The notes: generated by a model not told the origin, from the letters alone. A stretch of DNA of 64,000 nucleotides from Saccharopolyspora erythraea NRRL 2338 (GCF_000062885.1 NC_009142.1:6003584-6067583), one strand, 5' to 3'; shown: positions 18,679 to 27,407, counted from the first letter of the stretch. A program made the numbers and translations.

Positions 18679-19887
18679 ATGGATTTCGCGTTCGACGCGC
18701 GGACCGAGGAACTGCGCGAACAGCTCACGGCGTTCATGGACGAGCACGTCTACCCGGCCGAGCCGGTGCTGGCGCAGCAGCTCGCCGAGTCCGACGACGT
18801 GTGGGCGCACCCGCCGATCGTCGAGGAGCTCAAGGCCAAGGCCCGCGCGCAGGGCCTGTGGAACCTGTTCCTGCCCGGCGACCACGGCGCGGGCCTCACC
18901 AACCTCCAGTACGCGCCGCTGGCCGAGATCATGGGCCGCAGCCCGCGGCTGGCGCCGGAGGCGACCAACTGCTCGGCACCCGACACCGGCAACATGGAAG
19001 TGCTGTCGATGTTCGGCACCGAGCAGCAGCGCGAGCAGTGGCTGAAGCCGCTGCTGGAGGGCGAGATCCGCTCCGCGTTCTGCATGACCGAGCCGGACGT
19101 GGCCTCCTCCGACGCCACCAACATCGGCACCCGCATCGAGCGCGACGGCGACTCCTACGTCATCAACGGCCGCAAGTGGTGGTCGTCGGGGGCGATGAGC
19201 CCCCGGTGCAAGATCCTCATCGTGATGGGCAAGACCGACCCGGGCGCCGAGCGGCACCGCCAGCAGAGCCAGGTGCTGGTGCCGGTCGACACCCCCGGCG
19301 TGCACGTCAAGCGCGGCATGTACGTCTTCGGCTACAGCGACGGCGACCACGGCGGGCACGCCGAGATCGTCTTCGACAACGTGCGGGTCCCGGCCTCCAA
19401 CGTCGTCTCCGGGGAGGGCGAGGGCTTCGCCATCGCCCAGGCCCGCCTCGGTCCGGGGCGCATCCACCACTGCATGCGCGCCATCGGCATGGCCGAGCGC
19501 GCGCTGGAGCTGATGTGCCGCCGGGTGAGCGACCGCGTCGCCTTCGGCGGTCCGATCGCCGACCAGGGCGTGGTGCAGCAGTGGATCGCCGACGCCCGCA
19601 TCCGCATCGAGACGACCCGGCTGCTGGTGCTCAAGACCGCGTGGCTGATGGACACCGTCGGCAACAAGGGCGCGCACACCGAGATCCAGGCGATCAAGGT
19701 GGCGGTGCCGGAGATGGTCACCTGGGTCATCGACCGCGCCATTCAGGCCCACGGCGGCGGGGGCGTCAGCCAGGACTTCCCGCTGGCCAACCTCTACGCC
19801 CACGCCAGGACGCTGCACATCGTCGACGGCCCCGACGAGGTCCACCGCCGCTCGCTGGCCCGCCGCGAGCTGAAGAAGTACCGCTGA
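18679..19887 (+). CDS. Acyl-CoA dehydrogenase (ACAD10/11-like)
   Basis: This 402-residue FAD enzyme should introduce an alpha,beta double bond into an acyl-CoA or rearrange a phosphorylated one. The flavin-binding [14 protein letters not shown] segment and the C-terminal [20 protein letters not shown] are clear. The usual catalytic glutamate position is occupied by Asp in [10 protein letters not shown], as I recall for ACAD10/11 relatives. Together with the preceding HAD and kinase-like genes this suggests degradation of hydroxylated or branched acyl chains. AAGGAGG lies just upstream, inside the end of the previous gene. Confidence 0.9.
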   Translation: MDFAFDARTEELREQLTAFMDEHVYPAEPVLAQQLAESDDVWAHPPIVEELKAKARAQGLWNLFLPGDHGAGLTNLQYAPLAEIMGRSPRLAPEATNCSAPDTGNMEVLSMFGTEQQREQWLKPLLEGEIRSAFCMTEPDVASSDATNIGTRIERDGDSYVINGRKWWSSGAMSPRCKILIVMGKTDPGAERHRQQSQVLVPVDTPGVHVKRGMYVFGYSDGDHGGHAEIVFDNVRVPASNVVSGEGEGFAIAQARLGPGRIHHCMRAIGMAERALELMCRRVSDRVAFGGPIADQGVVQQWIADARIRIETTRLLVLKTAWLMDTVGNKGAHTEIQAIKVAVPEMVTWVIDRAIQAHGGGGVSQDFPLANLYAHARTLHIVDGPDEVHRRSLARRELKKYR

Positions 19888-19964
19888 CCCGGCGATGCGC
19901 CGGTGTGGTAATCCACCGTTGCGCAACGCCTTTCCCCCGACGAACCGATGAAGGAGAACCACCC

Positions 19965-20726
19965 ATGCCCGAGTCCAACACCCGCGTCGCGATCGTGACC
20001 GGCGCCGCCCGGGGCATCGGCGCGGCAACCGCGAAGCGGCTGGCCTCCGACGGCCTGGCCGTCGCCGTCGTCGACCTCGACGAGAAGCAGTGCGCCGACA
20101 CCGTCTCGGCGATCGAGGCCGAGGGCGGCCGGGCGCTGGCGGTCGGTGCCGACGTCAGCGACTCCGCGCAGGTCGACGCCGCCGTCGAGCGGGTCGCGGC
20201 GGAGCTCGGCGCCCCGCTGGTGCTGGTCAACAACGCCGGTGTGCTGCGGGACAACCTGCTGTTCAAGATGACCGATGACGACTGGGACACCGTGATGGAC
20301 GTGCACCTGCGCGGGTCGTTCCTGATGAGCCGGGCGGCGCAGAAGTACATGACCGAGGCGGGCTGGGGCCGCATCGTGAACCTGTCGTCGACCTCGGCGC
20401 TGGGCAACCGCGGGCAGGCCAACTACTCCACCGCCAAGGCCGGCCTGCAGGGCTTCACCAAGACCCTGGCCATCGAGCTGGGCAAGTTCGGCGTCACCGC
20501 CAACGCCATCGCGCCCGGCTTCATCGCCACCGACATGACCAAGGCCACCGCGGACCGAGTCGGGGTGTCCTTCGAGGACTTCACCAAGGCCGCGGTCGCC
20601 CAGATCCCGGTCGCCCGCGCCGGGGCGCCCGAGGACATCGCCAACGCGGTGTCGTTCTTCGTCGGCGAGCAGGCCGGTTTCGTCTCCGGCCAGGTCCTCT
20701 ACGTCGCGGGCGGGCCGCGGGCATGA
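19965..20726 (+). CDS. FabG-like short-chain dehydrogenase/reductase
   Basis: This 253-residue NAD(P)-dependent SDR has the glycine-rich TGAARGIG motif near residues 12-19, NNAG in the middle, the catalytic Ser in NLSSTSALG and the YxxxK pair in NYSTAKAG. It resembles 3-oxoacyl-ACP reductases and 3-hydroxyacyl-CoA dehydrogenases and probably acts on the hydroxyacyl-CoA of this pathway. The ATG has AAGGAG 10 bp upstream. Its stop overlaps the next start by 4 bp. Confidence 0.88.
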   Translation: MPESNTRVAIVTGAARGIGAATAKRLASDGLAVAVVDLDEKQCADTVSAIEAEGGRALAVGADVSDSAQVDAAVERVAAELGAPLVLVNNAGVLRDNLLFKMTDDDWDTVMDVHLRGSFLMSRAAQKYMTEAGWGRIVNLSSTSALGNRGQANYSTAKAGLQGFTKTLAIELGKFGVTANAIAPGFIATDMTKATADRVGVSFEDFTKAAVAQIPVARAGAPEDIANAVSFFVGEQAGFVSGQVLYVAGGPRA

Positions 20727-21910
20727 GCACGGTGACGGCCGAAGAGCTGCGCGAGCGGGTGCGGGCCTTCCTCGCCGAGCACGATCCCGCGGTCGAGGAC
20801 CGCCTCGACTTCCTGCGCGCCCGCTTCGACGCGGGTCTGGCGTGGGTGCACTACCCGGTCGGCCTCGGCGGGCTCGCGGCGCCGAGGCAGCTCCAGCAGG
20901 TGGTCGACGCGGAGCTGGAGGCGGCGGGCGCGCCCGACAACGACCCGCAGCGCATCGGCATCGGCCTGGGCATGGCCGCGCCGACGATCCTGAAGTTCGG
21001 GCACGACGAGCAGCGCCGCCGCTACCTGCGTCCCCTGTGGACCGGCGAGGAGGTCTGGTGCCAGCTGTTCAGCGAGCCCGGCGCCGGATCGGACCTCGCG
21101 GCGCTGTCGACGCGCGCGGTGCGCGACGGCGACGAGTGGGTCCTGGACGGGCAGAAGGTGTGGACCTCGCTGGCGCACACCGCCCGCTTCGCCATCCTGG
21201 TCGCCAGGACCGACCCCGGGCTGCCCAAGCACAAGGGGCTGACCTACTTCCTGTGCGACATGACCGATCCGGGCGTCGAGGTTCGCCCGCTGCGCCAGAT
21301 CACCGGTGAGGCCGAGTTCAACGAGGTCTTCCTGACCGGCGTGCGGATTCCCGACTCCCAGCGGCTGGGCGAGGTCGGCCAGGGCTGGCAGGTCGCGATG
21401 GGCACGCTGATGAACGAGCGGGTCGCCATCGGCGGCAGCAACACCGCGCGCGAGTCCGGGATGATCGGCGTGGTCGCCGATCAGTGGCGGCAGCACCCGG
21501 AGCTGCGCACACCGGGCCTGCACGACCGGCTGCTGCGGCTGTGGGTGGAGGCCGAGGCGACCCGGCTGACCGGGCTGCGGCTGCGCCAGCAGCTCGCCGT
21601 CGGCAGCCCCGGTCCGGAGGGCTCGGCGGTGAAGCTGGCGTTCGCGCGGCTGAACCAGCAGATCTCCGGCTTCGAGCTGGAGCTGCTCGGCGAGGCCGGT
21701 CTGACCTACGACGACTGGACGTTCCGGCGCCCGGACACCACCGACTTCACCTCGCGCAGCGCCGGGTACCGCTACCTGCGGGCCAAGGGGAACTCCATCG
21801 AGGGCGGCACGTCGGAAGTGCTGCGCAACATCATCGCCGAGCGCATCCTCGGCCTGCCCGCCGAGCCGCGCACCGACAAGGACGTGCCGTGGAAGGAGCT
21901 GCCGCGATGA
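20723..21910 (+). CDS. Acyl-CoA dehydrogenase, catalytic (alpha-type) subunit
   Basis: This 395-residue protein carries the flavin motif LFSEPGAGSDLAALSTRA and the catalytic glutamate in NSIEGGTSEVLRN near the C terminus. It overlaps the following acyl-CoA dehydrogenase by 4 bp. Adjacent paired FadE genes in actinobacteria, such as the mycobacterial sterol side-chain enzymes, form alpha2beta2 heterotetramers in which one subunit provides the base. This subunit fits that catalytic role. The acyl substrate is not known. Confidence 0.9.
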   Translation: MSTVTAEELRERVRAFLAEHDPAVEDRLDFLRARFDAGLAWVHYPVGLGGLAAPRQLQQVVDAELEAAGAPDNDPQRIGIGLGMAAPTILKFGHDEQRRRYLRPLWTGEEVWCQLFSEPGAGSDLAALSTRAVRDGDEWVLDGQKVWTSLAHTARFAILVARTDPGLPKHKGLTYFLCDMTDPGVEVRPLRQITGEAEFNEVFLTGVRIPDSQRLGEVGQGWQVAMGTLMNERVAIGGSNTARESGMIGVVADQWRQHPELRTPGLHDRLLRLWVEAEATRLTGLRLRQQLAVGSPGPEGSAVKLAFARLNQQISGFELELLGEAGLTYDDWTFRRPDTTDFTSRSAGYRYLRAKGNSIEGGTSEVLRNIIAERILGLPAEPRTDKDVPWKELPR

Positions 21911-23016
21911 GCGCGCCGGACCTGCTCTACAGCGAGGTGGAGGACGACCTGCGGGCAGGCGTGCGCAGGCTGCTGCGCGACCGCTGCGACTGGACGTCGG
22001 TGCTGGCCAGGTGCGAGAGCGACCAGCCCTACGACCTGGAGCTGTGGCGCACGCTGGCCGGCGGGCTCGGGCTGGCGGCGCTGCTGGTGCCCGAGGAGCT
22101 CGGCGGCGCGGGCGCCAGTGCGCGCGAGCTCGGCGTGGTCGCCGAGGAACTGGGCCGGGCGGTGGCACCGGTGCCGTTCCTGGGCAACCTGCTGGCCACG
22201 ACCGCCCTGACCGGGTGCGCCGACGCCGAGGGCGTCCGGGAGCTGCTGCCGCGGCTGTCGGACGGCTCGCTCGTCGGCACGGTCGCGGTGCCCCTGACGA
22301 CGGCCCCGCACGCGCCGTTCCCGTCGGCGGTGAAGGCCGAGGGCGCGACGCTGACCGGGACCGTGACCTCGGTGGTGGACCTGGAGGTCGCCGACCGCGT
22401 GCTGGTGCCCGCCACCGACGAGGACGGCCCGGCGCTGTACCTGGTCGACACCTCGGCGGCGGGCGTCACCACCACCCCGGCGACTCCCCTGGACCTCACC
22501 CGGCGGATCGGCACGCTCGACCTGAGCGCGGTGGCCGCGCAGCGCGTCGGCGGTGATGCGGCGCGCGTGCTGCGGCGCGCGCTGACCGTCGCGGCGGGCA
22601 CCCTGGCCTCCGAGCAGACCGGGCTCGCCCAGCTCTGCCTGGACTCCACTGTGGAGTACGCGCTGACCCGCTACCAGTTCGGCCGCCAGATCGGCTCTTT
22701 CCAGGCCGTCAAGCACCGGCTTGCCGACCTGTGGTCGGGCGTCAGCACCGCCAGGGCCGCCGCCCGCGGCGCGGCCGACGCGCTGACCGGCTCGGGCGAG
22801 GAGACCGAGCTGGCGGTCGCGGTCGCGCAGGCGTACTGCTCGGACCTCGTCGTGCTCGCCGCCGAGGAGGCCCTGCAACTGCACGGCGGGATCGGCATGA
22901 CCTGGGAGCACCCGGTGCACCTGTACCTGGGCCGGGCCAAGAGCTCGCAGCTGGCCTTCGGCATCGCCGAACGCCACCGCGCCCGCATCGCCGAACTGGT
23001 CGGACTGGAGAGCTAG
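21907..23016 (+). CDS. Acyl-CoA dehydrogenase-like, partner (beta-type) subunit
   Basis: This 369-residue acyl-CoA dehydrogenase homologue keeps the overall fold, with PEELGGAGASARELGVVAEE, TRYQFGRQIGSFQAVKHRLA and HGGIGMTWEHPVHLYLGRA. It lacks the EGT/EGG-type catalytic glutamate where the preceding protein has one and ends KSSQLAFGIAERHRARI. That is the pattern of the non-catalytic partner in mycobacterial FadE heterotetramers. The start was set at the ATG overlapping the previous stop; the open frame extends upstream only as shadow. The next gene begins 10 bp later. Confidence 0.88.
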   Translation: MSAPDLLYSEVEDDLRAGVRRLLRDRCDWTSVLARCESDQPYDLELWRTLAGGLGLAALLVPEELGGAGASARELGVVAEELGRAVAPVPFLGNLLATTALTGCADAEGVRELLPRLSDGSLVGTVAVPLTTAPHAPFPSAVKAEGATLTGTVTSVVDLEVADRVLVPATDEDGPALYLVDTSAAGVTTTPATPLDLTRRIGTLDLSAVAAQRVGGDAARVLRRALTVAAGTLASEQTGLAQLCLDSTVEYALTRYQFGRQIGSFQAVKHRLADLWSGVSTARAAARGAADALTGSGEETELAVAVAQAYCSDLVVLAAEEALQLHGGIGMTWEHPVHLYLGRAKSSQLAFGIAERHRARIAELVGLES

Positions 23017-23026
23017 GAGCAAACGA

Positions 23027-23479
23027 ATGCGCGTGTTCGCCAACCGGGACGAGGTCGTGGCCGCCAAGGGCGAGAAGCTCGGCACCAGCGACTGGCTGAC
23101 CATCACCCAGGAGCAGGTGAACCAGTTCGCCGACGCGACCCTGGACCACCAGTGGATCCACCTCGACGCCGAGCGGGCGGCCCAGGGGCCGTTCGGCGGC
23201 ACCATCGCCCACGGGTTCCTGACGCTGAGCCTGCTGCCCGCGCTCAACGCGCAGACCTACCGGTTCGAGGGCGTGAAGATGGGGATCAACTACGGCCTCA
23301 ACAAGGTCCGCTTCCCGCACCCGGTGCCCGTCGGCGCCCGCGTCCGGTCGCACACCGAGCTGGCCGACGTCGCCGAGAACGACCAGGGGCTGCAGCTGAC
23401 GGTCAACGTCACCATCGAGATCGAGGGCGTCGACAAGCCCGCCTGCGTCGCCGAAAGCCTCTCCCGGCTGGTGTTCTGA
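23027..23479 (+). CDS. MaoC-like enoyl-CoA hydratase
   Basis: This 150-residue hot-dog-fold protein has the hydratase-2 catalytic motif, with Asp40 and His45 in DATLDHQWIHLD, followed by GGTIAHGFLTLSL. It should hydrate the enoyl-CoA formed by the upstream dehydrogenases, giving an R-hydroxyacyl-CoA. The stop codon, ribosome site and start are packed within 20 bp (TAGGAGC upstream). It is the last gene of the operon, followed by a hairpin. Confidence 0.9.
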   Translation: MRVFANRDEVVAAKGEKLGTSDWLTITQEQVNQFADATLDHQWIHLDAERAAQGPFGGTIAHGFLTLSLLPALNAQTYRFEGVKMGINYGLNKVRFPHPVPVGARVRSHTELADVAENDQGLQLTVNVTIEIEGVDKPACVAESLSRLVF

Positions 23480-23492
23480 GGCGGAGGCGAAA

Positions 23493-23526
23493 GGGGCCCG
23501 GATGCCTGGTCGGCGCCCGGGCCCTT
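23493..23526 (+). terminator. Terminator of the acyl-CoA operon
   Basis: GGGCCCGG at 23494-23501 pairs with CCGGGCCC at 23517-23524 and is followed by TTC, 14 bp after the MaoC stop. The stem can be extended by a G-T and an A-T pair. Confidence 0.7.
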
Positions 23527-23544
23527 CATCGTCCGATGTGGATC

Positions 23545-23710
23545 CCCATACCGGGACCCAGCGGGATGTCCGCGTAACGACGGCGACCACGACGAGCAGC
23601 AGTCCGAAGAGGAGGAACGGCTCGGGCAGCCGGTTCCCGGCCCGTTCCAGGACGTTCAGCACCCGATCGAGCCGGGTGGCCCTGGCACCCGTGACGACGG
23701 CGCTGGTCAT
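23545..23710 (-). pseudogene. Fragment of an AbgT-family transporter (N-terminus only)
   Basis: The minus-strand reading from an ATG at 23710 gives TRLDRVLNVLERAGNRLPE, PFLLFGLLLVVVAVV. This closely resembles the N terminus and first helix of AbgT-type p-aminobenzoyl-glutamate transporters, which have about 500 residues. Similarity ends after roughly 45-50 residues and the frame then runs antisense into the operon terminator and the MaoC gene. The rest of the gene is absent, so this is read as a deletion remnant. A short single-helix protein is a less likely alternative. Confidence 0.6.
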
Positions 23711-23881
23711 CCACCGCTCCCGTCCGGCAGCCCGACTTGCCGTGCGCGTGCCACGCGCTTGCGGGACACCGCACCCGGTCGGCGGGATCGGCGCAACCCC
23801 TTGGCGCCGATTGCCGCAACGCGGCGGGGCCGGGCGTCATCCGCGCGGAAAGCCCGCGTCCTGCAACGGATCGGCGAAGCG

Positions 23882-24685
23882 CTACGACTCCAGCGGCCGT
23901 ACGGTGAGGATCTGGTGCGCTTGTCCGACAGGCCCCCGGACGTCGTGCAGTACGGTGCTGGTGACGCCCTGGCCGTTGCCGCCGAAGACGACGCTGGTGT
24001 CCAGCCCGGTCCAGCGGCCCTCGGGCCGGCGGTGGAGGTGGATCGACAGGTCGACGTTGGGGAACATCCACTTCGTCGGCTCCTGGCGCACCGCGATGCC
24101 GTTGGCGGTGTCGACGAGCGCGACGTAGGACGCCAGCGGGCTCGCCTCCTCGCCCGCCACCAGCGCGGTGGAGGTCGACACCCACGCCGTGGTGCGCCCG
24201 GGCTGGGGTGTGCCGACGGGCCGGATGTCCAGGGACCGGATGTACCCGCCGGGCCACACGGTGCTCAGCTCCCATGGCTCCAGCGACTCCGGCTGCGCCA
24301 GCGGGTCCGGTTCACCGCCGGCGACGGCGCTGGTGTCCTGCTCGGACAGCAGCCACGCGCGAGCACGCACGGCGGGGCGCCCGCCGATGACCGCGGTGGC
24401 CTCCACCAGCTCGATGGTGCGGCCGGGCCGGGTGGTCTCCACCCGCACGTCGAACTCGTCGAGGGCGAGACGGCCCAGGATGTCGAAGCTGATCCGGCTT
24501 ATCAGCAGCCCAGGCCGCTGTTCGCGCGCCCGCTCCGCCTCGATGGCGTGGACCAGAAGTCCGCCGAGCGGGCTGAAGTGCTGCTCGTCGGTGCTCCACG
24601 CCCCGACGGCGTGGACGGTCGGCCGGTAGCGGTTCGGGCCGAGCCGCTCGAAGTAGCCGGGCGCGCCGGTCATCGGGTCGGTCAA
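23882..24685 (-). CDS. Acyl-CoA thioesterase family protein (TesB-like double hot dog)
   Basis: This protein of about 267 residues has two hot-dog-like halves, as in TesB/acyl-CoA thioesterase II. The N-terminal half carries YRPTVHAVGAWSTDEQHFSP, then SRISFDILGRLALDEFDV and RPGRTIELVEATAVIGGRP. The C-terminal half contains FPNVDLSIHLHRRPEGRW and GGNGQGVTSTVLHD. It should hydrolyse acyl-CoAs and fits the surrounding acyl-CoA genes. The TTG at 24685 is 12 bp from AGGAG and gives MTDPMTGAPG; the ATG at 24673 is too far from that site but cannot be excluded. Confidence 0.82.
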   Translation of the reverse strand: MTDPMTGAPGYFERLGPNRYRPTVHAVGAWSTDEQHFSPLGGLLVHAIEAERAREQRPGLLISRISFDILGRLALDEFDVRVETTRPGRTIELVEATAVIGGRPAVRARAWLLSEQDTSAVAGGEPDPLAQPESLEPWELSTVWPGGYIRSLDIRPVGTPQPGRTTAWVSTSTALVAGEEASPLASYVALVDTANGIAVRQEPTKWMFPNVDLSIHLHRRPEGRWTGLDTSVVFGGNGQGVTSTVLHDVRGPVGQAHQILTVRPLES

Positions 24686-24731
24686 CGGAAAGGTCCTCTC
24701 CTGGTTCGTTGCTCGGTTCGGTGGTCCATCG

Positions 24732-25058
24732 TCACAGCACGTTAACGAGGACGACGTAGCAGGCGGTGCCGATTCCGACGCTGAGGATCGTGCGCCGGCC
24801 GGAGACCAGGTGGACTCCGATGGTGACGGCCACGGCCAGGAGCGCGTACGGGGCAGCGCCCGGGGCGGCGGTGACGGTGCCGTGCAGGGATGTGCACGCC
24901 AGGATCGCGAGGATGCCCACGGGCATCCACAACGACAGCGCACGCACCACGCGGGACTCGCGAAGCAGCCGCAGGACCGCGAAGGGCAGGGCGCGCAGCG
25001 CAAGGGTGATCGCGAAGACGATCGCCAGCACCGCGACGAGGTAGCCGGTGCTAGGCAT
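24732..25058 (-). CDS. azlD: AzlD-family branched-chain amino acid exporter subunit
   Basis: This 108-residue membrane protein has four hydrophobic segments and the family's conserved FAITLALRALPFAVLR stretch, followed by VGILAILACTSLH. AzlD works with AzlC to export branched-chain amino acids or analogues. The ATG at 25058 has GGGAGG upstream and overlaps the end of azlC by 8 bp, so the two are translationally coupled. A longer open frame upstream is the azlC antiframe. Confidence 0.87.
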   Translation of the reverse strand: MPSTGYLVAVLAIVFAITLALRALPFAVLRLLRESRVVRALSLWMPVGILAILACTSLHGTVTAAPGAAPYALLAVAVTIGVHLVSGRRTILSVGIGTACYVVLVNVL

Positions 25059-25809
25059 CGACGACCTCCCGGATGGTGCCGGACCGGACGGCGACGCCGT
25101 AGCGGACGAAGAGCAGCGCGACGAAGACCAGCAGGGCGACGAAAAGAGCCGCTCCCGGCGCGAGAACCAGCGCGAGGACGGCACTGGCGGCGGCCAGCAG
25201 CACCGAGGGGATCTCGCGCCGCGAGGCGAAGGCGTCCAGGGCCAGCACCGTGAACAACGCGCACAGCGCGAACTCCAGTCCCTCGATCGGCGCGGGCAGC
25301 GCGACCCCGACCGTCACGCCGACGAGGCCACCGCCGACCCAGTAGACCTGGCTCGCGATCTGCATCGCCAGCAGGCGGGCCGCCGAGCGCTCGGCTGCGG
25401 GCAGCGAGGCGGAGACGGCGTAGGCCTCGTCGATCATCGCGTAGACGCAGTAGGCCCGTGCCAAGCGGTTGCGCACCAGGTGCAGCGGGAACGAGAACGC
25501 GTAGAACACGTGGCGGAAGTTCACGACGAAGACGGTCAGCGCGACCGCGGCCAGCGGAGCGGCCGCGGCCACCATGGCGACCAGGAGCAGTTCGAGCGAG
25601 CCGGCGAACGCCGCCAGGGACAGCGCGGGCGCCAGCCACCACGGCAGCCCGGCCTGGACGACGAGCAGGCCCAGGGCGATGCCGAGCGGGAAGATCCCCA
25701 GCCCCGCCGAGGAGGAGTCGCGAATGCCGGCCGCGATGCGCTCGCGCCGCGAGGCCGAGGGCGAGGGCGAGGGCACCGCGTCCGGCGAGTCGAGTACGGG
25801 TTGTTGCAC
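25051..25809 (-). CDS. azlC: AzlC-family branched-chain amino acid exporter
   Basis: This 252-residue polytopic protein has the AzlC signature: GIRDSSSAGLGIFPLGIALG, then SLELLLVAMVAAAAP, NFRHVFYAFSFP and MIDEAYAVS. It is the large subunit of the AzlCD exporter. The GTG at 25809 follows GGGAG by about nine bases and gives MQQPVLDSPD. It is divergent from an Lrp-type regulator with 79 bp between starts, the arrangement known for azlB-azlCD in Bacillus. Confidence 0.88.
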   Translation of the reverse strand: MQQPVLDSPDAVPSPSPSASRRERIAAGIRDSSSAGLGIFPLGIALGLLVVQAGLPWWLAPALSLAAFAGSLELLLVAMVAAAAPLAAVALTVFVVNFRHVFYAFSFPLHLVRNRLARAYCVYAMIDEAYAVSASLPAAERSAARLLAMQIASQVYWVGGGLVGVTVGVALPAPIEGLEFALCALFTVLALDAFASRREIPSVLLAAASAVLALVLAPGAALFVALLVFVALLFVRYGVAVRSGTIREVVDA

Positions 25810-25825
25810 GTGTCCATGCTCCCGC

Positions 25826-25879
25826 AACACCCGTGGTGTTTGGTTGCGAACATTGCCCGCTCGCGCCGCCTCCGGGCAA
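25826..25879. promoter_or_regulatory. Candidate Lrp operators between azlC and lrp
   Basis: The 79-bp divergent region holds two perfect inverted repeats: AACACC-CGT-GGTGTT at 25826-25840, and TTGCCCG at 25853-25859 with CGGGCAA at 25873-25879. Two spaced dyads suit binding of an Lrp-type octamer controlling both directions. Confidence 0.5.
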
Positions 25880-25888
25880 CATTCACGC

Positions 25889-26329
25889 ATGGACAAACTC
25901 GATCGCGCAATCATCGCCGAGCTGGAGCGCGACGGCCGCCTGACCAACGTCGAGCTCGCCGGCCGCGTCGGCCTCACGCCGGGGCCCTGCCTGCGCCGCG
26001 TGCAACGCCTGGAGTCCGACGGAGTCATCCGCGGGTACCGCGCCGTCACCGATCCAGCGCACCTGGGACGGTCGTTCGAGGTGCTGCTCGAGGTCACGCT
26101 CGAAGCACAGGACGCGCGGACCGTCGAGCACTTCGAGGCGACCATGGCCGGGTTCTCCGTGGTCCGGGAGCTGCGGAGGCTGTTCGGCGCGCCCGACTAC
26201 TTCGTGCGCGTCGCGGTCGCCGACCTCGACGCCTACGAGACCTTCCTGAGCAGGCACGTCATGACCATCCCCAAGGTCGCACGCGTGACATCGCGCTTCA
26301 CCATGAAAACCCTCAAGCAGCTCGACTGA
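25889..26329 (+). CDS. Lrp/AsnC-family transcriptional regulator
   Basis: This 146-residue protein has the standard N-terminal helix-turn-helix (LDRAIIAELERDGRLTNVEL, then AGRVGLTPGPCLRRVQRLE) and a C-terminal ligand-binding RAM domain ending RVTSRFTMKTLKQLD. By analogy with AzlB it probably controls the divergent azlCD genes in response to branched-chain amino acids. The ATG is the natural start; the frame is open further upstream without a plausible ribosome site. Confidence 0.92.
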   Translation: MDKLDRAIIAELERDGRLTNVELAGRVGLTPGPCLRRVQRLESDGVIRGYRAVTDPAHLGRSFEVLLEVTLEAQDARTVEHFEATMAGFSVVRELRRLFGAPDYFVRVAVADLDAYETFLSRHVMTIPKVARVTSRFTMKTLKQLD

Positions 26330-26394
26330 AGCCGCACGCCGCCGTTCGCGCCGCTCGCGACGACGTCCGGCCACAGTGGACTGCCGCCGCCGCG

Positions 26395-27387
26395 CTACGC
26401 CGAGACGTCGTAGGCCACCCGGCCCACGGTCTTGCCGTCGCCGACCTCCTGGACCGCCTCGGCCAGCTCCTCCAGGGCCACCCGCCGGCTGATCAGCGGG
26501 CGCACCGCGCCGGACTCGGCCAGCTTGGCCAGCTCGGCGTGCGCCTGCCGCGCCGTCTCCGGGTCGCGCTGCACGTACAGGCCCCAGTGCAGGCCGACGA
26601 TCGAGTAGTTCTTGATCAGGGCGTGGTTGAGCCCCGGGGTCTGGATGGTGCCGCCGGCGAACCCGATGATCAGGATGCGGCCCTCGAACGCGATGCACTT
26701 GGTCGAGCGCTGGTAGGTCTCACCGCCGACCGGGTCGTAGATCACGTCGGCACCCCGGCCACCGGTGAGCTCCTTGACCACCTGGACGAAGTCCTCCTGG
26801 TGGCGGTCGACCACGACGTCGGCGCCGAGATCACGCGCGACCTGGGCCTTCTCCGGTCCGCCGACCACGCCGACCACCGTGGCGCCCGCTGCCTTGCCGA
26901 GCTGGATCGCGGCGCTGCCGACCCCACCCGCGGCAGCGTGCACGAGCAGCGTCTCCCCGGCCCGCAGCCCCGCCCGCCGGTGCAGGCCGAACCAGCCGGT
27001 CTGGTACCCGATGTAGAGGGCGGAGGCTTCGGCGTCCGACAGGGTCTCGGGCGCGGGCAGCGCGCGGGAGGCGTCCAGCACGGCGTGCTCGGCGAAGGCA
27101 CCGCGGGGCATCACGGCACCGCCCACGACCCGGTCGCCGACGGCCAGGCCCTCGACGTCGGGGCCGAGCTCGACAACCTCGCCGCACAGCTCCACGCCGG
27201 GGGCGAACGGCAGCGGCGGCTTCACCTGGTACTCGCCCCGGCAGAGCAGCACGTCGGGGAAGTTGACCGGGCTCGCCTTCACGCGCACCACGACCTGGCC
27301 GGCTTCGGGCTTCGGGTCCGGGACCTCCTCCAACCGCATGGCGTTCCGCGGTTGCCCGAGCTCGTGGACCTGCCACGCCTTGACCAT
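26395..27387 (-). CDS. NADPH:quinone oxidoreductase-like zinc-independent alcohol dehydrogenase
   Basis: This 330-residue medium-chain dehydrogenase/reductase belongs to the quinone oxidoreductase branch. It has an ASPVNFPDVLLCRGEYQVKP substrate lobe, the cofactor motif HAAAGGVGSAAIQLGKAAG, and GGRGADVIYDPVGG. Structural and catalytic zinc ligands are not apparent, as expected for this branch. It may reduce enoyl thioesters or quinones. Two copies of the local TetR palindrome lie directly upstream, tying it to the acyl-CoA regulon. GAGG lies ten bases before the ATG. Confidence 0.87.
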   Translation of the reverse strand: MVKAWQVHELGQPRNAMRLEEVPDPKPEAGQVVVRVKASPVNFPDVLLCRGEYQVKPPLPFAPGVELCGEVVELGPDVEGLAVGDRVVGGAVMPRGAFAEHAVLDASRALPAPETLSDAEASALYIGYQTGWFGLHRRAGLRAGETLLVHAAAGGVGSAAIQLGKAAGATVVGVVGGPEKAQVARDLGADVVVDRHQEDFVQVVKELTGGRGADVIYDPVGGETYQRSTKCIAFEGRILIIGFAGGTIQTPGLNHALIKNYSIVGLHWGLYVQRDPETARQAHAELAKLAESGAVRPLISRRVALEELAEAVQEVGDGKTVGRVAYDVSA

Positions 27388-27407
27388 GAGACACCTCGCA
27401 AACTGAG

